Origin: Bradyrhizobium sp. SSBR45G
GTDB taxonomy: Bacteria > Pseudomonadota > Alphaproteobacteria > Rhizobiales > Xanthobacteraceae
Assembly: GCF_030159255.1 (NCBI RefSeq)
Contig: NZ_BSCT01000021.1
Coordinates: 1-64,000 of the forward strand
DNA: 64,000 nt
Direction: 5' to 3'
The notes under the pieces are model-generated. The model saw nothing but the letters and a program-made list of their open reading frames with translations, did not search any database and had not been told where the DNA came from. The first letter of the stretch is position 1, and the number at the start of each line of letters is the position of its first letter. The position numbers and the translations under genes were made by a program. Shown piece after piece: positions 42,451 through 52,451 of this stretch.

Positions 42451-42813
42451 ATGGAAAACGAACAAGCTGTCCTGGCGTTGGCCGCGCTGGCGCAACCGAC
42501 GCGGCTGCAGGCGTTCCGCACCCTGGTGCAGCACGAGCCCGAGGGCCTGCCGGCGGGTGAGCTCGCGCGCCTGCTCGACGTGCCGCAGAACACGCTGTCG
42601 TCGCATCTCGCCGTGCTGGCGCGCGCCGGCCTCGTCAGCTCGATCAGGCACAGCCGCTCGATCGTCTACCGCGCCGATCTCACGCAATTTCAGGCCGTCG
42701 CGCTGTTCCTGCTGCAGGATTGCTGTGGCGGCCGGCCGGAGGTCTGCGCGCCGGTCGTCGCGAGCCTCACGCCCTGTTGTCCGCCGAAGCGCAAGGAGAA
42801 GACCCGTGCCTGA
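42451..42813 (+). CDS. arsR: ArsR family repressor 2 (multi-Cys C terminus)
   Basis: A 120-residue winged-helix repressor with an HTH at about residues 35-65 (AGELARLLDVPQNTLSSHL). The C-terminal part has C91, C92 (DCCGG), C99 (EVCAP) and C109, C110 (TPCCPP). It differs clearly from ArsR1 in sequence and Cys spacing, so the two are not recent duplicates. The gene starts directly at a promoter-like sequence and overlaps arsC by eight bases. Its likely role is As(III)- or metal-responsive repression of the arsR2-arsC-acr3 operon. Confidence 0.92.
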   Translation: MENEQAVLALAALAQPTRLQAFRTLVQHEPEGLPAGELARLLDVPQNTLSSHLAVLARAGLVSSIRHSRSIVYRADLTQFQAVALFLLQDCCGGRPEVCAPVVASLTPCCPPKRKEKTRA

Positions 42814-43333
42814 CCGCATCAACAACGTTCTGTTTCTCTGTACCGGGAATTCCGCGCGCTCGATCCTCGCCGAGTCGATTCTGCGCAAGGACGGCGCCGG
42901 CCGCTTCCGCGCCTTCTCGGCCGGCAGCACGCCGAAGGGCGCGGTGCATCCGCTGGCGATCGCGCTGCTCGCGCGCATGGACTATCCGACCGAGGATCTG
43001 CGCTCGAAGAGCTGGAGCGAGTTCGCCATGGCGGGCGCGCCGGTGATGGATTTCGTCTTCACCGTCTGCGACAACGCCGCCGGCGAGGCCTGTCCGGTCT
43101 GGCCGGGGCAGCCGATGACCGCGCATTGGGGCATCGAGGATCCGGCCGCCGCCGAAGGCACCGAGCTGGAGAAGCTGGCGGCATTCACGACCGCCTTCCG
43201 GTTTCTGAAGAACCGGATCGGCGCGTTCATCAACCTGCCGCTCGGCCGCATCGATGCGCTCTCGCTCGGCACGCGGCTGCGCGAGATCGGGGCAGGCGAG
43301 GGCACGACGTCCTTCCGCTCCGACGTGGCATGA
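42806..43333 (+). CDS. arsC: Arsenate reductase ArsC, LMW-phosphatase type
   Basis: A 175-residue arsenate reductase that converts As(V) to As(III). The active-site loop is CTGNSARS (C12 to R18) and two further Cys residues, C88 and C96, lie in TVCDNAAGEACPVWPG. This three-Cys relay is the mark of the thioredoxin-coupled class. The GTG start has AAGGAGA six bases upstream and lies inside the end of arsR2. The product As(III) would be exported by the adjacent ACR3 pump. The length is slightly above the usual 130-145 residues owing to a C-terminal extension. Confidence 0.93.
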   Translation: MPDRINNVLFLCTGNSARSILAESILRKDGAGRFRAFSAGSTPKGAVHPLAIALLARMDYPTEDLRSKSWSEFAMAGAPVMDFVFTVCDNAAGEACPVWPGQPMTAHWGIEDPAAAEGTELEKLAAFTTAFRFLKNRIGAFINLPLGRIDALSLGTRLREIGAGEGTTSFRSDVA

Positions 43334-43337
43334 TCCG

Positions 43338-44366
43338 ATGACCACCTTCGAGCGCTATCTGACGGTCTGGGTGCTGCTCTGCATCATCGCAGGAATCGGC
43401 CTCGGCCATCTGATCCCCGGCTTTTTCGCCATCGTGGCGTCCGCCGAGATTGCCCGGGTCAACCTGCCGGTCGCAGCCCTGATCTGGCTGATGATCATCC
43501 CGATGCTGCTGAAGATCGATTTCGCCGCGCTCGGCGGCGTCAGGGAACACTGGCGCGGCATCGGCGTGACCTTGTTCGTCAACTGGGCGATCAAGCCGTT
43601 CTCGATGGCGCTGCTCGGCACCATCTTCATCGGCCATGTGTTCGCGCCGATGCTCCCCGCAGCGCAGCTGTCGTCCTACGTCGCAGGTCTGATACTGCTG
43701 GCGGCGGCGCCGTGCACGGCGATGGTGTTCGTATGGTCCAACCTCTGCGAGGGCGAGCCGCACTACACGCTGAGCCAGGTCGCGCTCAACGACGTCATCA
43801 TGGTTTTCCTGTTCGCGCCGCTGGTCGGTCTGCTGCTCGGCGTCGCCTCGATCTCGGTGCCCTGGACGACGCTGCTGCTCTCGGTGCTGCTCTACATCGT
43901 GGTGCCCGTCATCATCTCGCAACTGTGGCGCCGGGCCTTGCTGCGGACCGGGGACGGAAGCCTCGAGCGGACGTTGCGCGTGCTGCAGCCGGTCTCGCTG
44001 GTGGCGCTGCTGGCCACGCTGGTGCTGCTGTTCGGCTTCCAGGGTGAGCAGATTCTCAAGCAGCCGGTGGTGATCGCAATCCTCGCCGTGCCGATCCTGA
44101 TCCAGGTCTATCTGAATGCCGGCATCGCCTATTGGCTCAGCCGCCGGCTCGGCGTCGCCTGGTGCGTGGCGGCTCCCGCCGCCCTGATCGGCGCCAGCAA
44201 TTTCTTCGAGCTGGCGGTCGCCGCCGCGATCAGCCTGTTCGGGCTCGAGTCGGGGGCTGCTCTTGCGACCGTCGTCGGTGTTCTGGTCGAGGTTCCCGTG
44301 ATGCTGTCAGTCGTGCGCATCGTGAAATCGACGCGCGGCTGGTACGAGGCGGGGATGCCGGCATAG
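43338..44366 (+). CDS. arsB: ACR3-type arsenite efflux permease
   Basis: A 342-residue permease of the BART superfamily with ten membrane helices. The conserved Cys is at residue 126 (AAAPCTAMVFVWS), a position essential in other Acr3 proteins, and the conserved Glu is in VLVEVPVML near the C terminus. It exports As(III) using the proton gradient. It begins four bases after arsC and is the third gene of the arsR2 operon. The protein belongs to the Acr3 family and not to the unrelated ArsB family, although the gene is often named arsB. Confidence 0.95.
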   Translation: MTTFERYLTVWVLLCIIAGIGLGHLIPGFFAIVASAEIARVNLPVAALIWLMIIPMLLKIDFAALGGVREHWRGIGVTLFVNWAIKPFSMALLGTIFIGHVFAPMLPAAQLSSYVAGLILLAAAPCTAMVFVWSNLCEGEPHYTLSQVALNDVIMVFLFAPLVGLLLGVASISVPWTTLLLSVLLYIVVPVIISQLWRRALLRTGDGSLERTLRVLQPVSLVALLATLVLLFGFQGEQILKQPVVIAILAVPILIQVYLNAGIAYWLSRRLGVAWCVAAPAALIGASNFFELAVAAAISLFGLESGAALATVVGVLVEVPVMLSVVRIVKSTRGWYEAGMPA

Positions 44367-44394
44367 AGGGGCTCCCATGCCGGTGTCTTGACGG

Positions 44395-44412
44395 CGCGGC
44401 GTCAGCGCCGCG
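44395..44412. terminator. Hairpin between convergent acr3 and acidic-protein genes
   Basis: CGCGGCG (44395-44401), loop TCAG, CGCCGCG (44406-44412). It overlaps the stop codon of the minus-strand gene and lies 29 bp after the acr3 stop. No T tract is present. Confidence 0.35.
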
Positions 44413-44635
44413 GCTCGTCCTCATCGTCGTCGTCACCCTCGCGATCACGCTTGCTCGGCTCGTATTGCAGCTCGTGGGCCTCGGCCCGCGCGGGCTGCGC
44501 GGCGGCCGCCGGTCCGCCCTGTTGGATGTAGGCGACGGCCTCGAGAGCCGTTACCGTATCCGCGCTGGCCTGGCCGAAGGCCAGAACGCCGGCAAGTCCC
44601 GCCACCAGGGCAGCGAGGGTCAATATCCTATGCAA
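44402..44635 (-). CDS. Small exported acidic-tail protein
   Basis: A 77-residue protein I do not recognise. It has a signal peptide (about residues 1-24, LVAGLAGVLAFGQASA) and a hydrophilic mature part ending in EGDDDDEDEPRR. The TTG start at 44635 is chosen because AGGAG lies seven bases upstream; an ATG at 44665 would lengthen the signal region. The acidic cluster could bind divalent cations. It is divergent from the PepSY and two-component genes, which makes a common regulatory theme possible, but its function is unknown. Confidence 0.6.
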   Translation of the reverse strand: MHRILTLAALVAGLAGVLAFGQASADTVTALEAVAYIQQGGPAAAAQPARAEAHELQYEPSKRDREGDDDDEDEPRR

Positions 44636-44945
44636 GACGACTCTCCTGATCACCGCACGAGCCATCGCTCGGCCGTTCGATGCGGATCATGCCGGTGCTG
44701 CGCTGACGACATCCTGTCGCGCCGCGTCAGCGAATTGTCAGCTTGTCTCGGGCAGGGTGCTGTCCATGTGCGAGCCTCCACCCCCCGCATCGACCTGAGC
44801 GCAATTCCGACACCGGACCTCCAAACTAAAACCTGCACTTTTTCCCTAGCCTTTGCGAACGCTCCGCAATCCCAGATCGGACGGCCGTGGGCAGAACGAA
44901 TGAACGACTGCTTCGACAATCACGGCGCCGGGCTCCAGGACGATC
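44636..44945. other. Divergent regulatory region upstream of PepSY-TCS genes
   Basis: No gene is supported. The region holds a repeated GTCAGC box (44726-44742, with an inverted copy at 44702-44707) and promoter sequence for genes on both strands. Confidence 0.45.
44726..44742. promoter_or_regulatory. Direct repeat GTCAGC-N5-GTCAGC
   Basis: Two GTCAGC boxes are spaced one helical turn apart (11-base period), the arrangement bound by OmpR/PhoP-type response regulators. An inverted copy, GCTGAC, is at 44702-44707. The adjacent response regulator at 45279 is the obvious candidate binder. Confidence 0.45.
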
Positions 44946-45278
44946 ATGCATTTGCCTCAAATTGGACGGTTCATGCGCATCACCACGCTGGCGATGCTGA
45001 TCTCCACGGCCGCGTCCGCAGCCACGGATGCGCGTGAGGATGACCGGGAGCGCCGGGACGCGGTGCGTCACGCCGTGGAGGCCGGCGATGTCCTGCCGCT
45101 GTCGCAGATCCTGCCGCGCTTGCGCGGCCGCATCGCCGGCGACGTCATGGGCATCGACATCGAGCGCCAGCGCGGCCGCTGGCGCTATGAGTTTCGGGTG
45201 ATCGGTCGCGACGGGCGCATGCGCGAGGTCTATGTCGATGCGCGCAGCGGCGAGATCGAGCGGGTCGAGGAAAAGTAG
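44946..45278 (+). CDS. Exported PepSY domain protein
   Basis: A 110-residue protein with a signal peptide (about residues 1-25) and one PepSY domain. The domain runs from VLPLSQILPRLRGRIAGDV through YEFRVIGRDGRMREVYVDA to the closing SGEIERVEE. PepSY proteins often modulate peptidases or sensor kinases in the envelope. The stop is directly followed by the response regulator start with no gap, so the three genes form an operon. The ATG at 44946 has AGGA five bases upstream; an internal ATG at 44973 is the alternative. Confidence 0.87.
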   Translation: MHLPQIGRFMRITTLAMLISTAASAATDAREDDRERRDAVRHAVEAGDVLPLSQILPRLRGRIAGDVMGIDIERQRGRWRYEFRVIGRDGRMREVYVDARSGEIERVEEK

Positions 45279-45944
45279 ATGCGGGTGCTGCTGGTCGAGG
45301 ACGATCCGCGGCTGGCGTCCGATCTGACACGGACGCTGCAGGCGGCGGGATATCTGGTCGAGACCGCGGGGGACGGCGAGCAGGCCTGGTTTCTCGGCGA
45401 CACCGAGGACTATGGCGCCGTCGTGCTCGATCTCGGCCTGCCGGGGATGGACGGCCTGTCGGTGCTCAAGCGCTGGCGCGGCGCCGGCCGGCACATGCCG
45501 GTGCTGATCCTCACGGCGCGCGCGAGCTGGGCCGAGCGGGTCGACGGCATCGATGCCGGCGCCGACGACTATCTGCCGAAGCCGTTCCGCAACGAGGAGC
45601 TGCTGGCGCGGCTGCGCGCGATCGTCAGGCGCTCCGCCGGCCATGCCGCCCCGGTGCTGTCGTCCGGCGACCTGACATTGGACGAGCGGCAGATGAAGGT
45701 CAGTCTGTCCGGCGTGCCGGTGGCGCTGTCGCAGCTCGAGTATCGCCTGATTGCCTATCTGCTGCGGCAGAGCGGCCGCGTCGTGCCGCAGCACGAGCTC
45801 GAAGAGAACGTCTACGGCCTCGGCCATGATCACGATTCCAACGCGCTGGAGGTGCTGGTCCGCCGCGTGCGCAAGAAGCTCGGCGCCGAGATCATCGAGA
45901 CCCGCCGCGGCTTCGGCTACATGATCCCGGAGACGGCGGAATGA
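45279..45944 (+). CDS. OmpR-family response regulator, PhoP-like
   Basis: A 221-residue regulator. The receiver domain has the acidic pair D8-D9, the phosphorylated D51 (VVLDLGLPGMDG) and K101 (PKPF). A C-terminal winged helix of the OmpR/PhoB type follows (about residues 125-220, with VLVRRVRKKLGAEIIETRRGFGYM). The sequence resembles PhoP/FeuP regulators of alphaproteobacteria. It lies between the PepSY gene and its cognate kinase gene, overlapping the latter by four bases (ATGA). A likely target is its own promoter region, through the GTCAGC repeats. Confidence 0.95.
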   Translation: MRVLLVEDDPRLASDLTRTLQAAGYLVETAGDGEQAWFLGDTEDYGAVVLDLGLPGMDGLSVLKRWRGAGRHMPVLILTARASWAERVDGIDAGADDYLPKPFRNEELLARLRAIVRRSAGHAAPVLSSGDLTLDERQMKVSLSGVPVALSQLEYRLIAYLLRQSGRVVPQHELEENVYGLGHDHDSNALEVLVRRVRKKLGAEIIETRRGFGYMIPETAE

Positions 45945-47365
45945 GATTGGGCTCGCTGCGGCTGCGGCTGGTGGCGGCGGGCACCATCGCCATCCTGGTC
46001 GCGCTCGGCGTGGCCGGCTTCGGCATGGTGGTGCTGTTCCAGCGCCACGTCGCGCGCACGCTTGCCGCCGATCTCGACGTGCACCTGCGCCAGCTGCTGA
46101 ACGGTCTCGAGGTCGACGCGGAGGGCCGCCTCATCGTGTCGCGCCCGCCGGCCGATCCGCGCTTCGCCGTGCCGCTGTCGGGGCTGTACTGGCAGATCTC
46201 CGACGATCGCGGCCAGCTGCTGCGGTCGCGCTCGCTGTGGGACACGATCCTGCCGCTGCCGATCGACGAGCCCGGACCAAGCGATGTGCACCAGCACGAT
46301 CTGGCGGGTCCTGACGGCGCCCGCGTGCTGGTCGCCGAGCGCGGCATCCTGATGAATCCGGAGCGCCAGAGCCGGGTGCGCGCCGCCGTGGCCTACGATC
46401 TCGACGGCGCCACCAGCGCGGTGCGCACCTTCGCCAAGGATCTGTCGATCGCGCTTGCCGTGCTCGCCGTCATCCTCGCGGTCGGCACCTCCGTCCAGGT
46501 CAGTCTCGGCCTGCGTCCGCTCGCGGTGCTGCGCCATGGCGTGGCAGAGATCCGCAGCGGCCAGCGCCGCCATCTTCCGGTGCAGGTGCCGACCGAGGTG
46601 GCGCCGCTGGTCGAGGAGGTCAACGCGCTGCTCGATGCGCAGAGCCGCGAGATCCTGCGCTCGCGCAGCCGTGCGGCGGATCTCGCGCATGGCTTCAAGA
46701 CGCCGCTCGCCGCGCTGGCGGCGGATGCGGCGCGGCTGAAGGAGCTCGGCCAGCTCGAGCTGGCGCGCAACGTCGAGGACGTCGCCGAGGCGATGAGCCG
46801 CCAGGTCGATCGCGAGCTGGCGCTGGCGCGGCTGCGCGGCAAGGCCCGCGGCGAGCCGGCCGCGGCGACCGAGCTGGCGCCGCTGGTGGAGGCGCTGCTC
46901 GGCACGCTCGGCCGCACGCCGGCCGCCGCCCATGTCAGCTTCGATGGCGAGGTCGCCGCGGGCCTGCGCGTGGCGATGGACCGCACCGATCTCGCCGAGG
47001 TGCTCGGCAATCTGCTGGAGAACGCCGCGCGCCACGCCGCGAGCACGGTGCGCATCGCAGCCAGCGCGAGCCCGCTCGTGGTGACCGTGGAGGACGACGG
47101 TCCGGGAATTCCCGACGCGCAGATCGGCCGCGTGCTGGAGCGCGGCGGCCGGCTCGATGAGCAGGGGCCCGGCAGCGGGCTTGGACTCGCGATCGTGCAG
47201 GACGTGCTCGAGGCCTATGGCTGGCGGCTGCAGATCGGCCGCTCCGAGCTCGGCGGCGCCCGGATCACGATCGCGCCGGCGCTCGCCTCGGCGCTCGGGG
47301 GCCGGCTTGCACCTGCCCGCGCGAATGCTGCGAATGAAATGCATTCCATCCTGACAGCGGGCTGA
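45941..47365 (+). CDS. PhoQ/FeuQ-like sensor histidine kinase
   Basis: A 474-residue membrane kinase. Two membrane helices (about residues 10-32 and 165-187) enclose a periplasmic sensor of about 130 residues. The HAMP region is followed by the dimerisation helix with the phospho-accepting H250 in DLAHGFKTPLAAL, then the ATP-binding motifs NLLENAARHA, DDGPGIP and GSGLGLAIV. It would phosphorylate the response regulator encoded just upstream. The co-transcribed PepSY protein may adjust its sensor. The signal is unknown; Mg2+, acidity, cationic peptides or haem state are all possible. Confidence 0.94.
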   Translation: MRLGSLRLRLVAAGTIAILVALGVAGFGMVVLFQRHVARTLAADLDVHLRQLLNGLEVDAEGRLIVSRPPADPRFAVPLSGLYWQISDDRGQLLRSRSLWDTILPLPIDEPGPSDVHQHDLAGPDGARVLVAERGILMNPERQSRVRAAVAYDLDGATSAVRTFAKDLSIALAVLAVILAVGTSVQVSLGLRPLAVLRHGVAEIRSGQRRHLPVQVPTEVAPLVEEVNALLDAQSREILRSRSRAADLAHGFKTPLAALAADAARLKELGQLELARNVEDVAEAMSRQVDRELALARLRGKARGEPAAATELAPLVEALLGTLGRTPAAAHVSFDGEVAAGLRVAMDRTDLAEVLGNLLENAARHAASTVRIAASASPLVVTVEDDGPGIPDAQIGRVLERGGRLDEQGPGSGLGLAIVQDVLEAYGWRLQIGRSELGGARITIAPALASALGGRLAPARANAANEMHSILTAG

Positions 47366-47468
47366 CACCGGGCGTCAGCGCCGCGACGCCTGCGCTGAGC
47401 TACGCCTCGGTCATGCCCGCCTGCGCCGCGCGCGCAGGCGTCCAAGCACTGATCGAGGATGATGCAAG

Positions 47469-48017
47469 ATGCGTATTCGAAATTCCGCCAAGACCTATGG
47501 CTCCGTCGCCATCGGCCTGCATTGGATCGTCGCCGTGCTGGTGCCGGCGGCGTGGATCTCCGGTCACCTCGGCGAGGAGTTGTCGCACAGCTCCGAGGAG
47601 ATGGCGCTGTTCGCGCACGTCTCGCTCGGACTGGCGATGCTCGGCTTCGCGCTGGCGCGGCTCGGCTGGCGCCTCGCTGATCCGCCGCCGGTCCCCGAGC
47701 CGACGCGGCTCGGCGCCTGGACGGTTCGTGCCGGCGAAATCGCACATCTGCTGATCTACGGCATCATGTTCGCGATCCCGGCGCTCGGCATCCTCACTCA
47801 GTTCGCCAGTGGCGAGGCGCTGCCGGTGTTCGGCCTGTTCGAGATCGCCTCGCCCTGGAGCGGCGACCGCGGCCTCGCCCATGACATGAAGGAGATGCAC
47901 GAGGCGCTGGCCAACGGCCTGATGATCCTGATCGGCCTGCACGTCGCAGCCGCCTTGCTGCATCACTACTGGCTGCACGACCGCACCTTGAAGCGGATGA
48001 TGCCGGGCCTGCGGTGA
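47469..48017 (+). CDS. Cytochrome b561-type membrane protein
   Basis: A 182-residue di-haem b-type cytochrome with four membrane helices. Candidate haem ligands are His residues in IGLHWIVAV, FAHVSLGL, MHEALANGL and GLHVAAALLHHYWLHD. The family passes electrons from quinol to periplasmic acceptors or scavenges superoxide. It lies 103 bp after the sensor kinase on the same strand and may belong to its regulon, as PepSY-kinase-b561 groupings suggest. Its 3' end overlaps a convergent membrane-protein gene by 52 bp. Confidence 0.9.
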   Translation: MRIRNSAKTYGSVAIGLHWIVAVLVPAAWISGHLGEELSHSSEEMALFAHVSLGLAMLGFALARLGWRLADPPPVPEPTRLGAWTVRAGEIAHLLIYGIMFAIPALGILTQFASGEALPVFGLFEIASPWSGDRGLAHDMKEMHEALANGLMILIGLHVAAALLHHYWLHDRTLKRMMPGLR

Positions 48018-48517
48018 TGGCGTCGCGACCCCGGCATGATCCGCGCAATCTCTGCGGGATCATGGGGCGGACGTGTCGGGATCGTACCCTGAAGCCGGTC
48101 GATCAGTCGGATGATGGCTCGCACCACGATCATCGCGGCCGAAAACATGCTGAGAAAGACCAGGGCAATCCCGGGCGAGTCCCATTTGCGGACCGGCGCG
48201 AAGACGCCGATCTCCCAATACCGGAGGAGCTCATCGATATTCATCTTCAGGACCAAGAGGAGCACGATGGTCAACAGGACCACGACTGGCGCAGAGCGAC
48301 GGAAAACGAACAGCGCGAGGCTCGGGGTCAGCAGAGGGATGCCGAAGAGCACCGCCAACCATACGGCTGCGTAGAACCCATGATTGAATTCATGGGTCGT
48401 CAGGGAATCCCTGTGGCATGTGAGCATGATGCAAAGCACGTTGGCGACGGCCCCGAGCACCGCAGCTGCGGTGACCGATCTGCGACGTATGGCTGACCAG
48501 AGGACTTTGTCGGTCAT
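47966..48517 (-). CDS. Hypothetical four-helix membrane protein
   Basis: A 183-residue protein I do not recognise. It has about four hydrophobic helices (residues 13-35, 46-68, 76-98 and 112-135) and a basic C-terminal tail rich in Arg and His. The ATG at 48517 has CGGAG seven bases upstream. The 3' end overlaps the cytochrome b561 gene on the other strand, which is unusual but seen elsewhere in this window (15486-15532). Codon use in the basic tail is less typical, and the real end could be read as a late extension. Confidence 0.6.
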   Translation of the reverse strand: MTDKVLWSAIRRRSVTAAAVLGAVANVLCIMLTCHRDSLTTHEFNHGFYAAVWLAVLFGIPLLTPSLALFVFRRSAPVVVLLTIVLLLVLKMNIDELLRYWEIGVFAPVRKWDSPGIALVFLSMFSAAMIVVRAIIRLIDRLQGTIPTRPPHDPAEIARIMPGSRRHHRRPGIIRFKVRSCSQ

Positions 48518-48611
48518 CTCCCATCTCCGTGTTGCGTGCATGTTCCAAGCAGCGGGGGCTCATGGTCGGCGCTGCTCTTCGTCTGATCTTCGTCCGCGCG
48601 GGTGAATGTCG

Positions 48612-48633
48612 CCATGACACGTTCGTGCCATGG
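48612..48633. promoter_or_regulatory. Inverted repeat upstream of DUF3551 gene
   Basis: CCATGACACG (48612-48621) and CGTGCCATGG (48624-48633) form 10-base inverted arms with one mismatch. The site lies between a membrane-protein gene (minus) and the DUF3551 gene (plus) and could be an operator. Confidence 0.3.
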
Positions 48634-48755
48634 GCAGACGGCAGGTCATTGGTAGCAGGCTGGCGCGCGGGATGATCGCCTGGCAGAGCTCCGCGCGGAG
48701 GCCGCCGCTCCCCTCGGCCCCTTTCGGATTCGACATCCTCGTGCCAAGATGGGCC

Positions 48756-49007
48756 ATGATGCGCGCTCTCCTCGTCATGGCTTCGATCACCTTGCTGGCA
48801 ACCGTTCCAGCCGCGGCTCAACGGTTCGACGGCAACGATCCGGTATGCCTGCAGATATGGGAGTGGGGCGGCTCCAGCACGATTTCGTGCCAGTATCGAT
48901 CGTGGGAGGCGTGCAAGGCGGCGGCTGCGGGCCTCCCCGCCACGTGCCTGACGAACCCGTATGTCCTGCGACCGTCTGAACCCGGCCGTCGTCCGCCGCG
49001 TCGGTAG
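48756..49007 (+). CDS. DUF3551 family small exported protein
   Basis: An 83-residue protein with a signal peptide (residues 1-21, ending in PAAAQ) and a short Cys-containing mature part: CLQIWEW, ISCQYRSWEAC and ATCLTNPY. Four Cys residues and the Q/S-W-E-x-C pattern match DUF3551, a family abundant in Bradyrhizobium and of unknown function. The ATG at 48756 is chosen because the signal peptide begins there; the frame continues upstream without support. Confidence 0.75.
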   Translation: MMRALLVMASITLLATVPAAAQRFDGNDPVCLQIWEWGGSSTISCQYRSWEACKAAAAGLPATCLTNPYVLRPSEPGRRPPRR

Positions 49008-49057
49008 GCACCGCTGGCTGTTCGGGCCGTCCCCACGGCAGCCAATATCTCTCCCCG

Positions 49058-49207
49058 CGTCATTCCGGGGCATCGCGAAGCGATGAGCCCGGAATCCATA
49101 ACCACGCGCGGTGGTGGAGCGCGAGCGCTCGCCACCACCATCTCGAACCTCATGGATATCGTGAGTATGGATTCCGGGCTCGCGCTGACGCGCGCCCCGG
49201 AATGACG
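49058..49207. repeat. CGTCATTCCGGGGC palindromic repeat
   Basis: The ends CGTCATTCCGGGGC (49058-49071) and GCCCCGGAATGACG (49194-49207) are exact reverse complements. AGCCCGGAATCCATA pairs with TATGGATTCCGGGCT inside, and GGTGGTGG with CCACCACC near the tip. The unit folds into a very long hairpin. It is a dispersed intergenic element type of Bradyrhizobium and relatives. Confidence 0.8.
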
Positions 49208-49259
49208 GCCGAGAGAGGCGAGGCGGCACTTCTCCGAAAAATAAACCTATTGCTATTTT

Positions 49260-49643
49260 TCAGAATTCATGTTTATGATGCGCCATCCCGTGCTCCTCGA
49301 GAGGGGCGCTTCGCGATCGTCACGGAACGTCGGGCGCGGGATGCGGTGGCTGCTTGCGTGCTGCAGCGGGCCTTGGGCTCGCGGACGAACGGCAGGCTTG
49401 CGGACGCGAAGTCGCGTGGTCCTGGCGCCCCGATGCTGGCGTCAAGTTCTCGGGGGATGATGATCCCGGGTGCGACGGTGGCTAACAGGCCGGACACCGG
49501 GGAGATCGCGAAGTAAGCGTGAAAACCATCGCGCGGGGAATGCCGGGATGTCTCGGCTGAACCTGTGGTGACTGCCGCCTGCTTTTTTTCTGCAGGCGGG
49601 CCATGGGGGCGGCCAGCTCCCGGCATTCCCCGTGCCCTCTGTC
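49260..49643 (-). repeat. About 390-bp dispersed repeat, copy 2 (inverted)
   Basis: The reverse complement aligns with 480-869 block by block, including the paired GGGAATGCCGG/CCGGCATTCCC segments, the CCAGGACCACGCGACTT block and the CGTTCGTCCGC block. A 163-codon open frame on the minus strand (49273-49764) lies mostly inside this element and is not regarded as a gene. Confidence 0.8.
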
Positions 49644-49804
49644 GGATCGGAGGGCAACATCGATGACATGACTCGGGTGGATCACGCCGCGAGAGCGATG
49701 CGCCGTGTCGCCAGCGCCTCCAGCGCGAGGTCGAGGCTGCGGCCGATCGCTGCCGGGGAACCAAATTCCGCAGCCATGGTTAGGTCGTGTGCAGGAGGAC
49801 TCCG

Positions 49805-50080
49805 ATGCGCCGCGCCAAGATCACGCCGACACGCAACAAGCTCGACATGACCGACGAGGCTCAGGTCCGCGTCGTGACCAAGCGGCTCAAGATGTCGCCC
49901 GCCGAGCTGGCCGAGATGGTCGGACGCATCGGCAACTCCATCACCGCGATCAACAAGGAGGTTGCGCAGCAGCGTGCCGCGAAGCTCGCAGCGCCGGCCG
50001 GCGCGGTGATCGCCTCGGTGACCGTGACCGAGACCAAGGCTGAAGTGATCATGCCGGACGACACGCCGCCGGCCACCTGA
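49805..50080 (+). CDS. DUF3606-like small protein
   Basis: A 91-residue basic N-terminal protein. Residues 10-60 (LDMTDEAQVRVVTKRLKMSPAEL) resemble the DUF3606 pattern, in which a short helix-turn segment follows a DEAQVR-like strand. The remainder is Ala/Val-rich. AGGAGG five bases before the ATG is a strong binding site. The family is small, common in rhizobia and of unknown function. A stand-alone gene 76 bp before glgX. Confidence 0.65.
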   Translation: MRRAKITPTRNKLDMTDEAQVRVVTKRLKMSPAELAEMVGRIGNSITAINKEVAQQRAAKLAAPAGAVIASVTVTETKAEVIMPDDTPPAT

Positions 50081-50100
50081 CATCTATCAATTTTGCAATC

Positions 50101-50120
50101 GACACCTGACGACACCTGAC
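50101..50120 (+). repeat. Tandem decamer upstream of glgX
   Basis: GACACCTGAC is present twice without spacer (50101-50110 and 50111-50120), and a third CACCTGACA lies at 50075-50083 at the end of the preceding gene. The pair begins 56 bases before the glgX start and could be a binding site. Confidence 0.5.
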
Positions 50121-50156
50121 AATTGCGTTCGGACTTTTGGATAGAGGGGGCAGAGG

Positions 50157-52394
<2,238 letters not shown>

Positions 52395-52451
52395 GGGCGT
52401 CGTGGGGGGATCGCAAACGAGCTCGGTGAGGGGACAAGCTCGCCTGTGGCC

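Larger units (their letters stand above)
49008..49804. other. Repeat-filled intergenic stretch
   Basis: About 800 bp without a supported gene. It contains a 150-bp palindromic repeat (49058-49207) and the inverted second copy of the 390-bp repeat (49260-49643). The last 160 bp lead to the DUF3606 gene and show nothing beyond its ribosome binding site. Confidence 0.6.

Noticed and set aside
49273..49764. A 163-codon minus-strand frame
   Set aside because: It lies mostly inside the inverted copy of the 390-bp repeat; likely the kind of frame often annotated as hypothetical without support.
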